NCBI RefSeq assembly: GCF_027580225.2
Contig: NC_073337.2
Location: 14,180,001 to 14,244,000, forward strand
Direction: 5' to 3'
Source: Misgurnus anguillicaudatus
Taxonomy: Eukaryota > Chordata > Actinopteri > Cypriniformes > Cobitidae
Length of the DNA stretch: 64,000 bases
The translations under genes and the position numbers were made by a program. Positions 10,970 to 23,739 of the stretch are shown piece by piece (positions within the stretch are counted from its first letter, which is position 1; every line of letters begins with the position of its first letter). The notes under the pieces were generated by a model, which saw only the letters and a list, made by a program, of their open reading frames with translations, was not told where the DNA came from and searched no databases.

Positions 10970-11259
10970 AGCAACACTAAAGAGTTTTTGCTCTTTGCTC
11001 CCCCTACAGGTTAGAAGCGTAATTGTTCATTACCACTGTCGTAAATACTGCAGCATAACTGGCTCTGATTGGATTGTAGGTCTGCCATAAAGCAAGTTTT
11101 TGTAGTTTTCACTCGAACTACAGGACCGCGACTCGATGGTTGGAAACTTCTTTAGTGCGGTTTAGAGGGCTGCAAAGCGAATGTGAAAGTGCCATTCACC
11201 CTGTTCCCAACTTTTTTGGAAACGTTATTTTAAGGTAAAAAAAACTCTTTAGTGTTGCT
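10970..11259. mobile_element. TTAA-flanked MITE, AGCAACACTAAAGAG family (copy 1)
   Basis: 290 bp with inverted ends AGCAACACTAAAGAGTTTTT, flanked by TTAA at 10966-10969 and 11260-11263. Same family as 48361-48675, in opposite orientation. Confidence 0.85.
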
Positions 11260-11290
11260 TTAATATAAGCATGTTTGTCATTGTAGGACT

Positions 11291-11521
11291 TTACTTGATT
11301 AGGAAGTTTTTATTACATACTGCTGACGTTCTTTGTCCTTCTATGACACGAACTGAAGAGCTAAAGTCTCTCGTTCTTTGTGCTTGTGTATTCAGCAGAC
11401 AAATACCCAGGATCGCCACTGCCGTGTCTTTCTCATACACTGCATGTTGTTTAGGATGCTTTGATTTAAAATGATAAATGAAGCTTGTAGTGCTGTATGT
11501 TTTCGAGTTTTCTGTGGACAC
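11291..11521 (-). pseudogene. hAT transposase BED zinc-finger relic
   Basis: The minus-strand frame contains SKTYSTTSFIYHFKSKHPKQ, the C-terminal half (H-x-H region) of a BED finger as found at the N-terminus of hAT/ZBED transposases. The preceding cysteines and the rest of the transposase are missing. It lies inside the hAT termini listed above. Confidence 0.55.
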
Positions 11522-12266
11522 TTTAAAATGCTTTTACCTGCGTGTCTCTCACTCTGCGCTGGTTACTATCTGATCGAGTCATCAAAGACCTTATTGTTCT
11601 GTAAAATTTATTCGGCCTTTTCACTTGTTCGGCAGAACACCGAAAATAAGTTTTTGCTATAAATCATTTCGGTTGCCGAACATTAGGTGCATCCCTAATA
11701 TTTACAGCAGTTGATCAATTCACTATAGGTATGTTAAAATACAATTACTGTAGCACTCATCAACAAATGAAGAGTTTCGTTGTTTTTTTTTCAGAAATCT
11801 CGTTTTTTTGGTTGTGCATTCCAATTAATATCAATTCAACTGCAGTTGATTTGTTTTGATTTAAACTTAAACTATACAGCTAAGTAGCGCCATAAAACAA
11901 AATAATAACATGATAACATAATAATAAACATGTTTTGACAAAAATGTAAAAAAATGGATTTATCTCGTTTTGCAAAGAAACTCTTCAAATGTATAGGGCT
12001 GCATAATGAATTATCACAACTTTTCGTTTGCAGAATAAAAGTTTTTGGTTTCATGATATGTGTGTGTACCAGGGCCATGCAGAGACCTTTGGAGGGGAAG
12101 GTGCTCAAAGTTAGGGCACATGGAACATTCCTTACTGACACACACATTTTGAATGCAAATAATAAAGCAAAAAGACCATTTTCAGTCTAATATTTTTCTT
12201 TGTTTTCCCTTGCAAATTAAGTGAGACAGGAAAATCTATATAGACAGAGTTGTGTGTGTCTACACC

Positions 12267-12520
12267 AAGGGTCTCCAAGCTTTTTGTAAGCAAGGGCTAC
12301 CACAATAGATTAAACAATCTGGAGGGCTACTTTTTGATATATTCTACTCCAAACGTTTTTTTCTTACTTGTTGATTTTATTTTATTTTACTTGTTGATAT
12401 GTTTTATTGTTTAAAATGTTAACATACAGAAAAGAAGCCAAGCTAATATAAAAAAGTCATAAATGAATGAGGCCATTAATAGAATGTGCTTTGGCGGGAA
12501 ACTCCATGTTGGAGACCACA
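12267..12520. mobile_element. GGTCTCCAA-type element (short copy)
   Basis: Begins AAGGGTCTCCAAGCTTTTTG and ends TGTTGGAGACC. Internal AGAAGCCAAGCTAATATA is also found, inverted, in the copy at 51263-52240. Confidence 0.6.
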
Positions 12521-14134
12521 CAGTATGCAGTTTTGTGATAATAATTTACAGTCACAATGCAATATATTATTAAGTTTTATTTTTTGTCATATTTAAAATA
12601 TAGTTCTATTCTAATCCTGTTTTGAATTTAATCTTTTTTTTAAATTATTTAAATAATAATAATAAAACAGCAATTTAGAGGATAATTTAGAGGATTAGAA
12701 AATCATAAGCCTGTTTACCAGTGTTTTTATGGCACGCAACGATTTTTAATTAAAACTGTTGCTAATTCACAGTATGAATAGTTTTCAGGTTAGTCAAATA
12801 ACATAAAGACCAGAAACCTTGAAGCCTGTGAATCTTTTCTTCCCACAAACAGCAAGAGAGAAAACATGCATGCACCATTGTTTATGCTGTGTGTAGAAGT
12901 TTAGCTGCTGTAGCTAACGTTACTTGCATCTAACGTAACAATATAAACAAAATCTGTGATGCCCTCTTCACGTCATTCTTGTAAAATAATACGGTAAGTA
13001 ACAAGCATACTGCTTCGCTTTATGTCTCTATGACGACTCGAGGGGATCCTATCTGTACTGTGCACTGTGCAGTAGTAAGAGCGTGTGAGCGTGCTCGAGC
13101 TGTGTGAGCAAGGGAAATACTTAATATATAAATGTATATTTTCTTAAAATTATACATGTGGTGTGTATTTATATATACACATATGTGTGATTCTTGTGTA
13201 ATTAGACTTATGAGGTGCCATGAAACATTTTGATAAGAAAGTAAATGCAAAGTAAGAGTATCAAAATAAGAAGCATACAGTTACAAACATCTCTTCACGT
13301 ACTATTTTGCACATGATTATAAATGACATCATACAAATCATTTTTTTTCCACATTTAAGGGGAAAATGTTCATTACCGCAATGTGTCCATTACTGAATTT
13401 GGGTTCTTTGACATGGAAATATTTATAATTAAAAAATCTAAAAAATAAAAAGCTTCAGTGCATGTTATACTATAAACATTTACAGTAAAGAAACATGTGG
13501 TATTTATTTATCATTAGTAAATGTAGAGACAATAATAAGGAATATAAATGTGTCAAAGAAAAATTCTCATCCTCCGCAAAAATGTTCAATCATTGTTTAA
13601 GCCCTCAAGGAACTAACATTCAAAAAACAATTGTTGGAAGAGACATAATTGACTGTGACACTCAAGATGGCTGCCAGGTAAGCAGTTTTTATTTTTCTCT
13701 CCAGATAAAAGTTAAAATTTTGTTTTTTATAGTACCTACAACTTTTTAATTCTCATTACCGAAACATGAGTTTGTAAATGCATATATTTAATGTAATAAC
13801 ATGTTACGGTAATGATATTTTTTATAATGATAATCTAAAAAATGTAAATAATTTAAATCCTCTAAAAATAATGGTTATAGAAAGTTCAGACCTTAATCTT
13901 ATATGTGCAAAAAATTGGCTTCAATGGCTTTTTAAAAAAATCTGATGCTGGACACCTTTTATGTCTGGATTTCGTGAGAATCACCCATATGATGCAAACA
14001 AAAACTTTTATTCTGCAAACAAATCTTTAGTGATTACTAAAATATTACTAATAATTACAATTTGCACTGCATGTGGTAGTGGAAGTGCATGCTTTAATAA
14101 AAATGTTGTTAGGGTGTTTTCTTTCTTTTTTTTT

Positions 14135-14542
14135 AGGGTGTTTTCACACCTAGTTCGCTTGAGCTCTCCAAATGCTCTTGGAGCAGTTCAGTGTTTATAT
14201 GTGAACAAACCAAGTTATCGCAGACCCCCCAATAGGACCCAAAAGCGAATCGTACTCAGGCCATGTCGGTTCTTTTGTGGGTAAATTTCTTTTTGACATG
14301 TGAAAGCAATGAATCCCGGTCAAACTCAACTGATGCACAAAAAGCTGGGGTCTGAGTTCTTGTAAAGTTGTGATGTGAACAAGAAAGGGTCAGAGATCAC
14401 TTAAGTTCTAAACAGGAATAAATAAAGAACTATATTGTGAACACCAAAAGCACTGAGGTCATATTCATAGTTCCTTTTCTGGTTCACTTTAAGTGAACTG
14501 GGTTTGGTTTCTTTTAAAATGAACTATATGTGAAAACACCCT
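14135..14542. mobile_element. 408-bp DNA element with AGGGTGTTTTCACAC ends
   Basis: Terminal inverted repeats AGGGTGTTTTCACACCTAGT and the complement of ATATGTGAAAACACCCT. The left terminus is partly duplicated at 14111. Superfamily not assigned. Confidence 0.65.
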
Positions 14543-14699
14543 GAGTGAAATGTATTTTACCATCTGCAATACCTAGCCCAACAGTCTATTGTAAGTGCAT
14601 TCATTGCAAACAGTTTTGTTGTATTTAAAACATCAAATCATTATTTTTTTGTGATAACTGGCCACCTGCCACACAATAATACAACTTAACTTGTATTGA

Positions 14700-15260
14700 A
14701 CATTTCTTTACGTCAGCACTGCTTTAAAAAAGAGGCCTCCGCCCCTTATTACTGCTTAATTGCTGAAATGTGGCATAATTTGACTGAAGCCATCAAGTAC
14801 ACAATGACAGATATGGGTGAAGTCACCACACAATCATAAGGGAGTGTTTGCAAGTGTTCATTGTTAAACTGCCAGTTGAATGTCAGCTATAAAAACATTG
14901 AATACCAAAATTCTGCACTTCTTAACATTTACCCTCACGTAATTTGATAAGCTTACAGGTATCCTCCTTTTATCTCTGTACTCAGAAGAACCTAAGTTGA
15001 ATTTTACAATAAACTCGGTCACTTTTTCCCATTATAATTGAGAATTATAATGCCATGTTTGATTTGACACCTACACGCAGTATATGACATATGTGCATAC
15101 ATGTGTTTACACCTTGTAAAGCATTCCAAGCAAAGCAGCTTTACATGTGACCTCCAGAGAGGGCCATTACTTCGGTGTCTCAGCTATTCAAATGCATGCA
15201 AATACTTATTAGAATAAGTCACATTGCTCTACCATTAACTTCAAACACCTTTTTCTCACA
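14700..15260. other. non-repetitive intronic block, no gene
   Basis: No inverted or tandem structure is seen. ATGCATGCAAATACTTATTA near 15192 includes an octamer motif. Possible conserved non-coding sequence, untested. Confidence 0.2.
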
Positions 15261-16019
15261 GTCTTTCTTTCATACTACATACTGTAGGGTACGTTATCTA
15301 ACAGGCAGAACTGAGTAAACAAGCAATGAGGAACAAGGAAGGAAAGCAAGAGGAACGCAAATATCAAAAAGCCATGAAGAAAGTTAGTGTTATAAAAGAA
15401 AACAAAGAAACTGAAAAAAAAGAAAAAGAAATGTGTCAAAAAATTGGGTGAGAGACAGCAAAAAGACCCAAAATAAAGGGAGAGGCAGAGATCAGGCATG
15501 CGTCTGAGATACGGGCGTAGATTTGGGTATTAACAGTAGGGACTGATGGGTAAAAGTTGGAAAAGAATTACTGAATAATCAATATTTCTATTCTATTAGA
15601 TCACAGTGACTAAAATTAGATGTAAGTTGCAGCACCATTATTTTATTTAGTTATTTATAAGTGTTTTTTTCACTGCAAATATGTTAATTTTTTATCTATA
15701 AAACAGTTAACACTTTTAAAGTACACCGTTTATAAGTTAAATTGCAGTACTATTTTTTTAAAGTTTATTCATTTAACACTGTTACTGTACCTAGGTTATT
15801 GTAAGAAAAATATTAAACAAACTAAAAATAATAATAATAATAATATAAAATATATAAAAATATATAGAATATATAAAAAATATAAAATAATTGTAATGTT
15901 TATTAAAAACTATTCAACATTTAACCACAAGTAGTTTTAACTAAACGACTAACAACACTTTAAAAAATCGTAATAACTGGGTAATGTTATGGTAATATAT
16001 AATTTCATGGTAATACTAT

Positions 16020-17310
16020 AGGGCTTATTCGCAAACACCGGAAGTCGCTAGCCGCGGCCATCTTGTTGACATGACATCTGTCCTACTCATAGCCGCACGT
16101 AGATTTGAGTCGAGGGGAGCAGTAGCCTAATGGCTTAATCTCGTCTGTATTAAGAGAAGATGAGCTTGATTATTTTGGAACAATATCAAATAGACCCAAT
16201 AGCTTTAAGTAAAGATCCGTCCTTATTGCCAGCCGTAACTTATCCGGATATTTATTCATACAGTATCCCCCATTCATCATACAAGCACTGAAGGGCCGTT
16301 CACATTATAACTATAACGATAACTATAATGATAACTATATCATCGTCCACATCACCAAACAATACGTTTATGCTAATTCGCTCACGGCACTCGCGCAAAT
16401 CACTTGCCTTTAATATTGCTTGTAATAAAAACTTTTGCCGATGTCCTCAACACGCTGCGTTTCGCGTAACTCTAAACAGTGAATCTAATAGTTTGTGTAA
16501 TCTCTTACCTTTTGGCATAACAGTTAGTTAATGTAATAGATTAAAAAGCATTATGTAGTCAATTTTCACAGCAACTGGAGGTAATCTAATGTTATAGACC
16601 TCAGCAATGAGCTTCACTGTCATTTTAAGTGGCCGTGCACTTGAAGTTCAAATAGATTTTAATGCTATCAATGGTTTATCCTTCATCAGCTGGGAAAAAT
16701 CGCTCAGAAAGTGATCCCAATGATGTCGTTCATTGTATCTGTACCGTTATAGTTTTGGTGTGAGCTCCGCTATTCTGTTTAATATAAAACGATTTTCAAA
16801 ACTATGTGAACGGCCCTTAATTCCCTACCTAGTATCAATGCCAGACCTATTATTATGTTCATATAGTTATTAATACTAATTTAGTAACTGTCTCAATGTG
16901 GCAGCTTATTTGAAAGAGCATTTTCAGCCACTGCTTACAGCTAACCATATGTGATCAAATTATGGGGACAGACTTTTCTGTGAGCATATATCCCTTACGT
17001 TACCTGTGGAAAAATGATGGGGACAGACTTTGCTGTTGGGAGTCTCTCCTTCGCTGGTTCGACTCCTCTGTCTCCTTCCTTGCATGTTTTCTGACAGTCG
17101 GTATCGCATAAAAACTAATTCTGGGGTTCTTTTTGCTGTTGTTAGACATCCGTGTATTACACCACGCACCATCGCGCGGTTTAAAAAAAATTACACCGAT
17201 AATACCATGCATAATACCCACGCTGCCTCGCTTGTCAATTGACAGACTGACAGTTTTATGTCAACAATATGGCCGCCGCGAACATTGATGACGTAGATCG
17301 AATAAGCCCT
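16020..17310. mobile_element. THAP-type (ISL2EU-like) deleted DNA transposon, copy 1
   Basis: 1291 bp with ends AGGGCTTATTCG / CGAATAAGCCCT and AT on both sides. One end carries a THAP-like start on the minus strand (GVIHGC then YAIPTVRKH pieces, frameshifted). The other carries the opening of a second protein on the plus strand near 16160 ([15 protein letters not shown]). THAP transposase plus a YqaJ-type nuclease and AT target sites are features I associate with ISL2EU elements. Both proteins are cut short, so the copy is non-autonomous. A second unit with AAGGGCCGTTCAC ends (16291-16818) sits inside. Confidence 0.7.
16291..16818. mobile_element. unit nested in the THAP-type element, copy 1
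   Basis: Ends AAGGGCCGTTCACA and TGTGAACGGCCCTT; contains ATAACTATAACGATAACTAT. No target duplication is visible. The matching unit lies in the other copy at 42041-42565. Confidence 0.6.
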
Positions 17311-17490
17311 ATTTTTAAACCACATATTGCTGTGCAGTTTCCAGACAATAACAATGTAAATTGTGTTGATTTAAAGGTTTAATAATATAGTAAAACCTGT
17401 AGTAAGTATGTACTTACTGTAATGATAAACGTTCAGGTTTTTCAGGTTTTTAAAAATAACATTATCATGAAATAATGTATATATTACCAT

Positions 17491-17699
17491 ACACTGTAAA
17501 AAAAATGTCTGTAGAAATTACAGTATTACTGGGTATTACTGGCAACTAGCTGCCAGTAACTTACTTTAGATTTTATATTTATGTTATTTACTGGCAACAG
17601 TTTGTTCAAAGTTAAATGAACATAAAACATTTTAAGTTTTTATCTTCTACAGTAAGTTACTGGCAACCAGCTGCATAATTACAGCAATTTTTTTACAGT
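17491..17699. mobile_element. ACACTGTAAAA foldback MITE
   Basis: Inverted ends ACACTGTAAAAAAA and TTTTTTTACAGT, with GTAAGTTACTGGCAACCAGC against GCTGCCAGTAACTTAC inside. Confidence 0.65.
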
Positions 17700-18086
17700 C
17701 ATTACCCAGCTATTACCTATCCGTAAAATAAAGTGCTACCAAACAACCCTAATGTATTTTATAAGTATTTTAGTTATTTTCAACCCTATTACTCTTCCTG
17801 AAATGAACTTTTATTGTTTATTGCTAGAAAATAACAATATCACAGAAATGAAGTTTTAAAACGGGTTTGAAACTGTACTTGCTCAAAATTTAGCAAGTGG
17901 GCGTGGTTTCAGCAATGACAGTGGACACGCCTCCGGCATTTGAGAGCAGAGAATCCTACTAAAGATTTTATTTACTTAATTTACGTTTTTTTAACGCATT
18001 TATTTGTGGTATGATAAACGCAGAACACATATTTAATATCGCGTTAAACTGACTTTAAAGGTTATGCACACAGTACTCGCAAAATT

Positions 18087-18256
18087 CTGCTGGGTTATTT
18101 TTTAACTCAATGCTGGACAAATAAACCTATGCTGTGTTTGTTGTTTCAGTGCAACTCATGGTTGGGTTAACAACAACCCAGCATGGGTTTATTTGTAACC
18201 CAACATGTGTTTTGTCTAGTATTTGCCCAGCATTGGGTTAAAAAACAACCCAAGCA
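18087..18256. mobile_element. AACCCAGC-type foldback MITE, second copy
   Basis: Inverted AACCCAGCATGGGTT-type runs; related to 6788-6998. Confidence 0.55.
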
Positions 18257-19424
18257 TAATTTATAGTATATTTCCTGGACTATTTGATGAAATATAGACT
18301 TTACTCAAAATCAAAAACACTTTCCTATTCCAGCTGTGTGTATCTGACTCTAAACTGTGCTCAAGCACTCGTATATTCCCAAGGCCCATGTTAAAAGTTT
18401 TATTGGTGGGCCCCCTTTTCCCCTTGTACAATGTGTAGGTTATAGTATGTCCTCTTTAGGATACTGGGGATGTTTGTACCTACAACAGACAGCCCTGTAT
18501 CAATAAGTCTCTTACAAGTTTCATGAAATCATATCACATTTTATAAACAAGAGCTGTATCCATATTGAGGTCACCCCCAAAAATAAAAGTGTCTCATCAT
18601 TTACTCACAAAACATATTAAACCACTTAAGTCTGTTTGTGTTCAGCTAAAGTAATGAAGTCTTACAGTATACACCTGAAATGACATGAGGGTGAGTAAAT
18701 TATGAGAGATTTTACATTTGTGGATGAACTTTTCCTTAAACATCTTTGTATTGATTAAGAAGTACTTACATCTATAAATAATCTTGCTAAACAAGAAGAA
18801 TAACACGATGCTTCTACATAGTTTAATAAAATTCACAATGTCTCTATCAATGTTAAAACCAAACCTACGCCCTTAGCCTATGAAATGGCAACAAAGAAAG
18901 ACAAGGAAGCTCGGCTTACCTGCTCTGAGGTAAACGTTATCTGAGAAACAAACAGACAGGAACAGAGATGACCAACAAATACACACAGACTTAACACACA
19001 CACACTTGTAAAAATGTATGTGATGCTTTGTTTGATGATAACCAATCACAAATTTTCGTGGCTGCACTATATTAAGCCTCTGTACACACTATAAAATCTA
19101 ATTAACGGTTAAAACTCACATTTGCTTTAAGGTGCCCAATTTAATTTAGTTAGGGTTTGGGTTAAATTACCTTTCTAAGTTTTTTCATAAACTATTTGAT
19201 TAAACTTAAGAACAGGGAAGAACACACAGTCATCAAACCCTTAAATTGGGTGTTTAAATACAGTATAGTTATATTCATAATACTGTCACACTAGAAGAAT
19301 AGCTTATTGAAAAATAAATTAATCATACAGACAAGTATTTTTAAAGCTATATACGTCTTATGAAAAAACTGATACACATATTTGCTTAATAGCGATATGA
19401 ATTTAAAGTTTTGATAACAAACCT

Positions 19425-19607
19425 ACACTGTAAAAATGAATTCAGCATTACATTTAAACAACTCAAGTCAATTCAACCTGCACTTTAAAGTTTTGACTTG
19501 TGATAAGTTGACATAATTTAGAAAAAACGTTGAAATTGTTTTACTTAATTTGTTAAGTTAAAGTAACTTAAAATATATATGTTGATATAATATCATTTTT
19601 ACAGTGT
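19425..19607. mobile_element. ACACTGTAAAAATG foldback MITE
   Basis: Ends ACACTGTAAAAATG and CATTTTTACAGTGT, with partly inverted interior. Confidence 0.6.
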
Positions 19608-19708
19608 ACTTATTCACAGTTAGTGTTGCTAATGTACTGTTAAGAAAAAAAAAGCAATAATATTCTTATATATATCCTCATAAATTTTGTTTTTATGATG
19701 TCTCCACC

Positions 19709-19970
19709 CTGCAAAAAATTCTTTGCTGCCTTAATTTGTTGTTTAATCAACTCAGATTTACAAGTCACCTCAACTTACTACTATTTATCTTCACTACAGA
19801 TGAGTTGCTTATAAAATACAGTTGAAAATAGTCAACTTCATTTTATAAATTGTAGCAACTCACCTCCAGTCAAGATAAACAACAGTTATTTTTACAAGTT
19901 AATGTGACTTGTAAATCTTAGTTGATTCAACAAAAACATTTTAAGGCAACAAAGATTTTTTTATAGTGCA
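19709..19970. mobile_element. foldback MITE
   Basis: GATTTACAAGTCACCTCAAC and its inverted partner GTGACTTGTAAATC, inside ends TGCAAAAAATTCTTTG and CAAAGATTTTTTTATAGTGCA. Confidence 0.6.
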
Positions 19971-20254
19971 CTGTCTGCACTAATATGTGATTAGTGTAAA
20001 GATGCTTTGCAACAATGCAAAGCTGTGAAAAGCACTAAAAAATTTAGAGTTCAATTGAATGTCTTGAAATTGTACTTTTTCACATGTGCTAAAGATGGGA
20101 TTATAGATATAGGCTTCTTAAGATAAAGTTAATCTTTTTGGCCAATTAACTTTTTTAACATTGATTTAAATGCACAAAAGGTTTAGGTTGTTTGTCACTT
20201 CCCTCAAATGCGAACCACCGGCAACAAGCAATGCCACAGAAACTTTTGCATTAA

Positions 20255-20584
20255 AGGGATAGTTCACCCAAAAATTAAAATTCTGTCATCATTTAATTAC
20301 TCTCATGTTGTTACAAACCCGCATAAATGTATTTTTTCTGATGAACACGAAGAAAGATATTTGAGAAATGTTTGTAACCAAACTGTTTGTGGACCCCATT
20401 CACTTCCATAGTAGGAAAAAATAATACTATGGAAGTAAATAGGGTCCACGATTGGTTTGGTTACAAACATTTCTCAAAATATCTTTCTTTGTGTTTATCA
20501 GAACTATGAAATTCATACAGGTTTGTAACAACATGAGGGCGAGTAAATGATGACAGAATTTTCATTTTTCAGTGAACTATCCAT
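20255..20584. mobile_element. TTAA-flanked MITE, AGGGATAGTTCACCC family (full copy)
   Basis: 330 bp palindromic element, flanked by TTAA. Left AGGGATAGTTCACCCAAAAA; right end complementary. The same family recurs at 32605-32872 and 37887-37981. Confidence 0.85.
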
Positions 20585-20590
20585 TTAATG

Positions 20591-21267
20591 CAGTAATTCT
20601 TAAAGTGTGGTCCACGGACCACTAGTGGTCCGCCAAACCCCCCAAGTGGTCCACCAAAAGATGACCTAAACTAGGCAAGTGTTTATACAAAATTATCACT
20701 CATTTAAGTAGATTTTTAATGCACTTGTGAAACTGTGATATCAGTTCTTGCCATTCTGTTTTAATAACGTAAAAGTGGATCAGTGGCTAAACCAAAGAGG
20801 AGTCAAAAGAAAAGATCAAGCGTCAACTGAAAGCAGCTAAAATCCACAGATCTATTAGTTTTGTAATGTACTAGTTTTTGTTTCATGTGTAAAATCCCTA
20901 ATTTCATTGATTTTGGACATTAAGGGGAAAATTTACTATAGTTACAACCATAGACTTCATATACCCACCACCTCAGTTTTAAACATGTGCAGTTTGTTGT
21001 TCATATTATGCCGCAACTCATTTCACATTTACTTTTTTTTTTAATGAAATAAAATTCATATAATAATTTCTGAACATAACATTGCATTTGTGTTTAAAAA
21101 AATTAGTTTTTGACTTGAAACAGTTGCATATTAAACTTAAATTTAGCTTATCCTTCCTATTTTGTTGTTTTTTGGGGGCGTGTTAGAGTGGGATTCTGTT
21201 AGGTGGTCCTCAGAAAAAAATTGGAAGATAAAGTGGTCCTTGGGCTGAAAAAGTTTGAGAAACACTG
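20591..21267. mobile_element. hAT (Charlie-like) non-autonomous element
   Basis: Right end AAAGTTTGAGAAACACTG and left end CAGTAATTCTTAAAGTG form imperfect inverted ends resembling CAGTGTTTCTCAAACTTT. The 8-bp duplications ATTTAATG (20583-20590) and CTTTAATG (21268-21275) differ at one base. Interior GTGGTCC motifs in both orientations. No transposase. Confidence 0.75.
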
Positions 21268-21306
21268 CTTTAATGCAATGTAGCATTTAATCTGCATGAC
21301 AATTAG

Positions 21307-21415
21307 GCATTCACTGCGCCAGCAAATCAAAGACCACGTGTTCATGGGATTGAACACACAATCTTTGATTTGCTAACGCAGCGAATGCCCAACTGTGCCT
21401 AATGCCTACTGATAG
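21307..21415. repeat. hairpin with SINE-like (tRNA-derived) sequence
   Basis: GCCAGCAAATCAAAGA pairs with TCTTTGATTTGCTAAC. The right arm (GGGATTGAACACAC...GCTAACGCAGCGAATGCC) resembles the inverted tRNA-like head seen at 43640-43710. Confidence 0.4.
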
Positions 21416-21722
21416 AAAGCATACCTTGAATGTATTGTAAGTCGCAGATACAAATTGATTGGTATAGTGATAGTCAAACATTATGTCGTTTGAGGACGCA
21501 TGCAACATGACAGTGTCTTATTTTTGAAGTCACCACATATTAAAAACAGCTTAAAATGTAACTATAGGATGTAATAAGATGCTTACAAAAACAACCTATA
21601 AGACACTTTTCTGGAGGGCTTGCTAGAATCAACACCACTGCAACTGAACGGCAAACTTTGCGAAACAACATTTACTGTCAATTAATAATTGGCCACGGCT
21701 GTATTTATCCACATTTACACTA

Positions 21723-22966
21723 AGGGCTCTATCTTACACCCGGCGCAATGCAGCGCATTGCGCGACGCAAGTGTCTTTCGCTAGTTTCCACCCTAATTTT
21801 CACGTTTAGCGCCGCGTTGTTTAAATAGCAAATGCATTTGCGCCCCCTTTGCGCCCATGGGCGTTCTGGTCTGAAAAACGAGGTGTGTTCAGGCGCATTG
21901 TTGGCGCGTTGCTATTTTGAGGCAACTAAAATAGACTACGCCATTGACCAACAAAAACCTGGTCTAAAGTCTAAAGTCAATGGTGCAATATGTTTTATGT
22001 TATTTAAAGAGCGCATTAGTAATATGCGCCTATAAACGGGAGGACAACGCGGGTTTGCTTATCACAAAGTGCATAAATGCGCAGCAGCACAAAAATGCTT
22101 TTAAATATGAAAGATTAAAGGATTGAATTTAAGAGATTATTATTGAGTCTCTTGGACATATTTATAAATGAGGACTGATTATGAGATGTTAGAAGGCGCA
22201 AAGAGCTGCTTTACCTGCAGCCTGATAAGTAAATAAATGCTTTGCTTTAAACAAATGCGTCTGTTTTTAAATGTTTTTTTTAATGCTACCTCACGGATTT
22301 ATTGTATATGATGTAGGCCTACCTGTGGATATGGCGAGATGAGAAACATTTGTAAGTAATGCTTTAAAAAAACTCTTTGCTAAAAAAACCGCTGTCCAAA
22401 GTGCTGAAACGAACGTGAGGAGAGCCGTTTGTAAATTCTTTATCTCCTGTTTGTTACAAATAAAGTATTTTTAGAGTACAAACCTTATCTTACATACTTG
22501 TAAATTATGTTTTGATGATATTGGATAGCCATATATTTAAAGCAATTACAAGCCTGCTTTTTACTTCCATGACTAAAAGAAAACGGGTTTTAAAGGTTTT
22601 AATAAAAAAATAACAATTTAAATATAAGGGAAAAACAACACAATTATTTAACATTAATCTTAAACTGGGGATCTTCTTCCTCCGCTTAGTTTTTCAGTTT
22701 ATAAAGTCCGTCATCTAAATAGGGTTTAGACATAGCGCCAGCGCAACTTGCTTTTAAAGGGAATGAGAGCTGTGACTCTCATTATTTACTGCACGTTACG
22801 CCCAAAATACTCCCATTACAATAGGACCAACCCTTTTCGACCATGCGCTCGGCGCAAAAACGATTTTTCCCGTCGTTAAATTAGCAAAAGTGGATTCGGA
22901 CACGCCCATTTAGACGTTGCGCTGTGCGCTTTAGACAATGCGCTTAGATCGTTAAAATAGGGCCCT
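21723..22966. mobile_element. 1.2-kb hAT-like non-autonomous element
   Basis: Ends AGGGCTCTATCTTACACCCG and the complement of CGTTAAAATAGGGCCCT; the subterminal parts are rich in GCGC/GCGCAATG on both sides. No 8-bp target duplication could be matched and no transposase frame is seen. Confidence 0.6.
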
Positions 22967-23739
22967 ATAACTGACTGCTTACATTACATGTATTATTTAT
23001 TGTCCCACTATGCCATAAAAGAGTGTTGTTTAATTTAGAACAATATATTAAATGTTTTTAACAATGTACATTTTAAGGGTGAAGACGTCTAAGGTAGGAG
23101 AGACAAATACAAACGTGTTTAAAACTACTTGTGTTTAAGTCATTTTATGTTCGATCATTTATTTTTAGATACTAATTCTAATAGCTTTCTTAACCAAAAA
23201 CTGTCCTAAAATGGCATATTTCATATAATTCTGCAGCATTTACTAAACATAAAAAGATCACCTTGGACACGCATGACTGTGTGAGGTTAAGTATATATTT
23301 GAAAACTACAGTGTGAATGCGCTACTGACGCATACCTTAGGTCTTAACACTGTCCATTATGACTTATAAATGTTTTGTAATAAAGTTATTCAATTACAAT
23401 AGTGCTATCTAAGCCAACCAGCCCCATATGAATCAACAATGGGATTAGCCAAATTTCAGTTATACCTGTCTGTCAACCAAAATACATTTCCAGTCAAAAT
23501 CTTTTTTTCTGATAAGATCAAAACCAGTATGGTCAGATTCTTCTAGGATATGTAAAAAAATTATTTTCCTTTAAAAACGATCTGTTCCTTTCTCATGATT
23601 TTCTGAATAGAGTGGTAACACAATCACATGAACAAATGAAACACAATCGAATAAGCCAAATGTTCGTAAAAAGAAATACATTATAATGTGTGTCTCAATA
23701 ATCTGGTTACCCCATTTTAAGCCCTAAAGGCAGCCAACT

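Larger units (their letters stand above)
6740..11697 (-). mobile_element. hAT DNA transposon remnant hosting several insertions
   Basis: Terminal inverted repeats TAGGGATGCACC (6740-6751) and GGTGCATCCCTA (11686-11697), flanked by a perfect 8-bp target duplication ATATTTAC at 6732-6739 and 11698-11705. Both are hallmarks of hAT elements. A BED-finger relic on the minus strand near the right end (11291-11521) supports this. Internal insertions: foldback MITE 6788-6998, LTR element 7081-10538 and TTAA MITE 10970-11259. The 10544-10965 part also holds a 32-bp hairpin. Confidence 0.85.
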
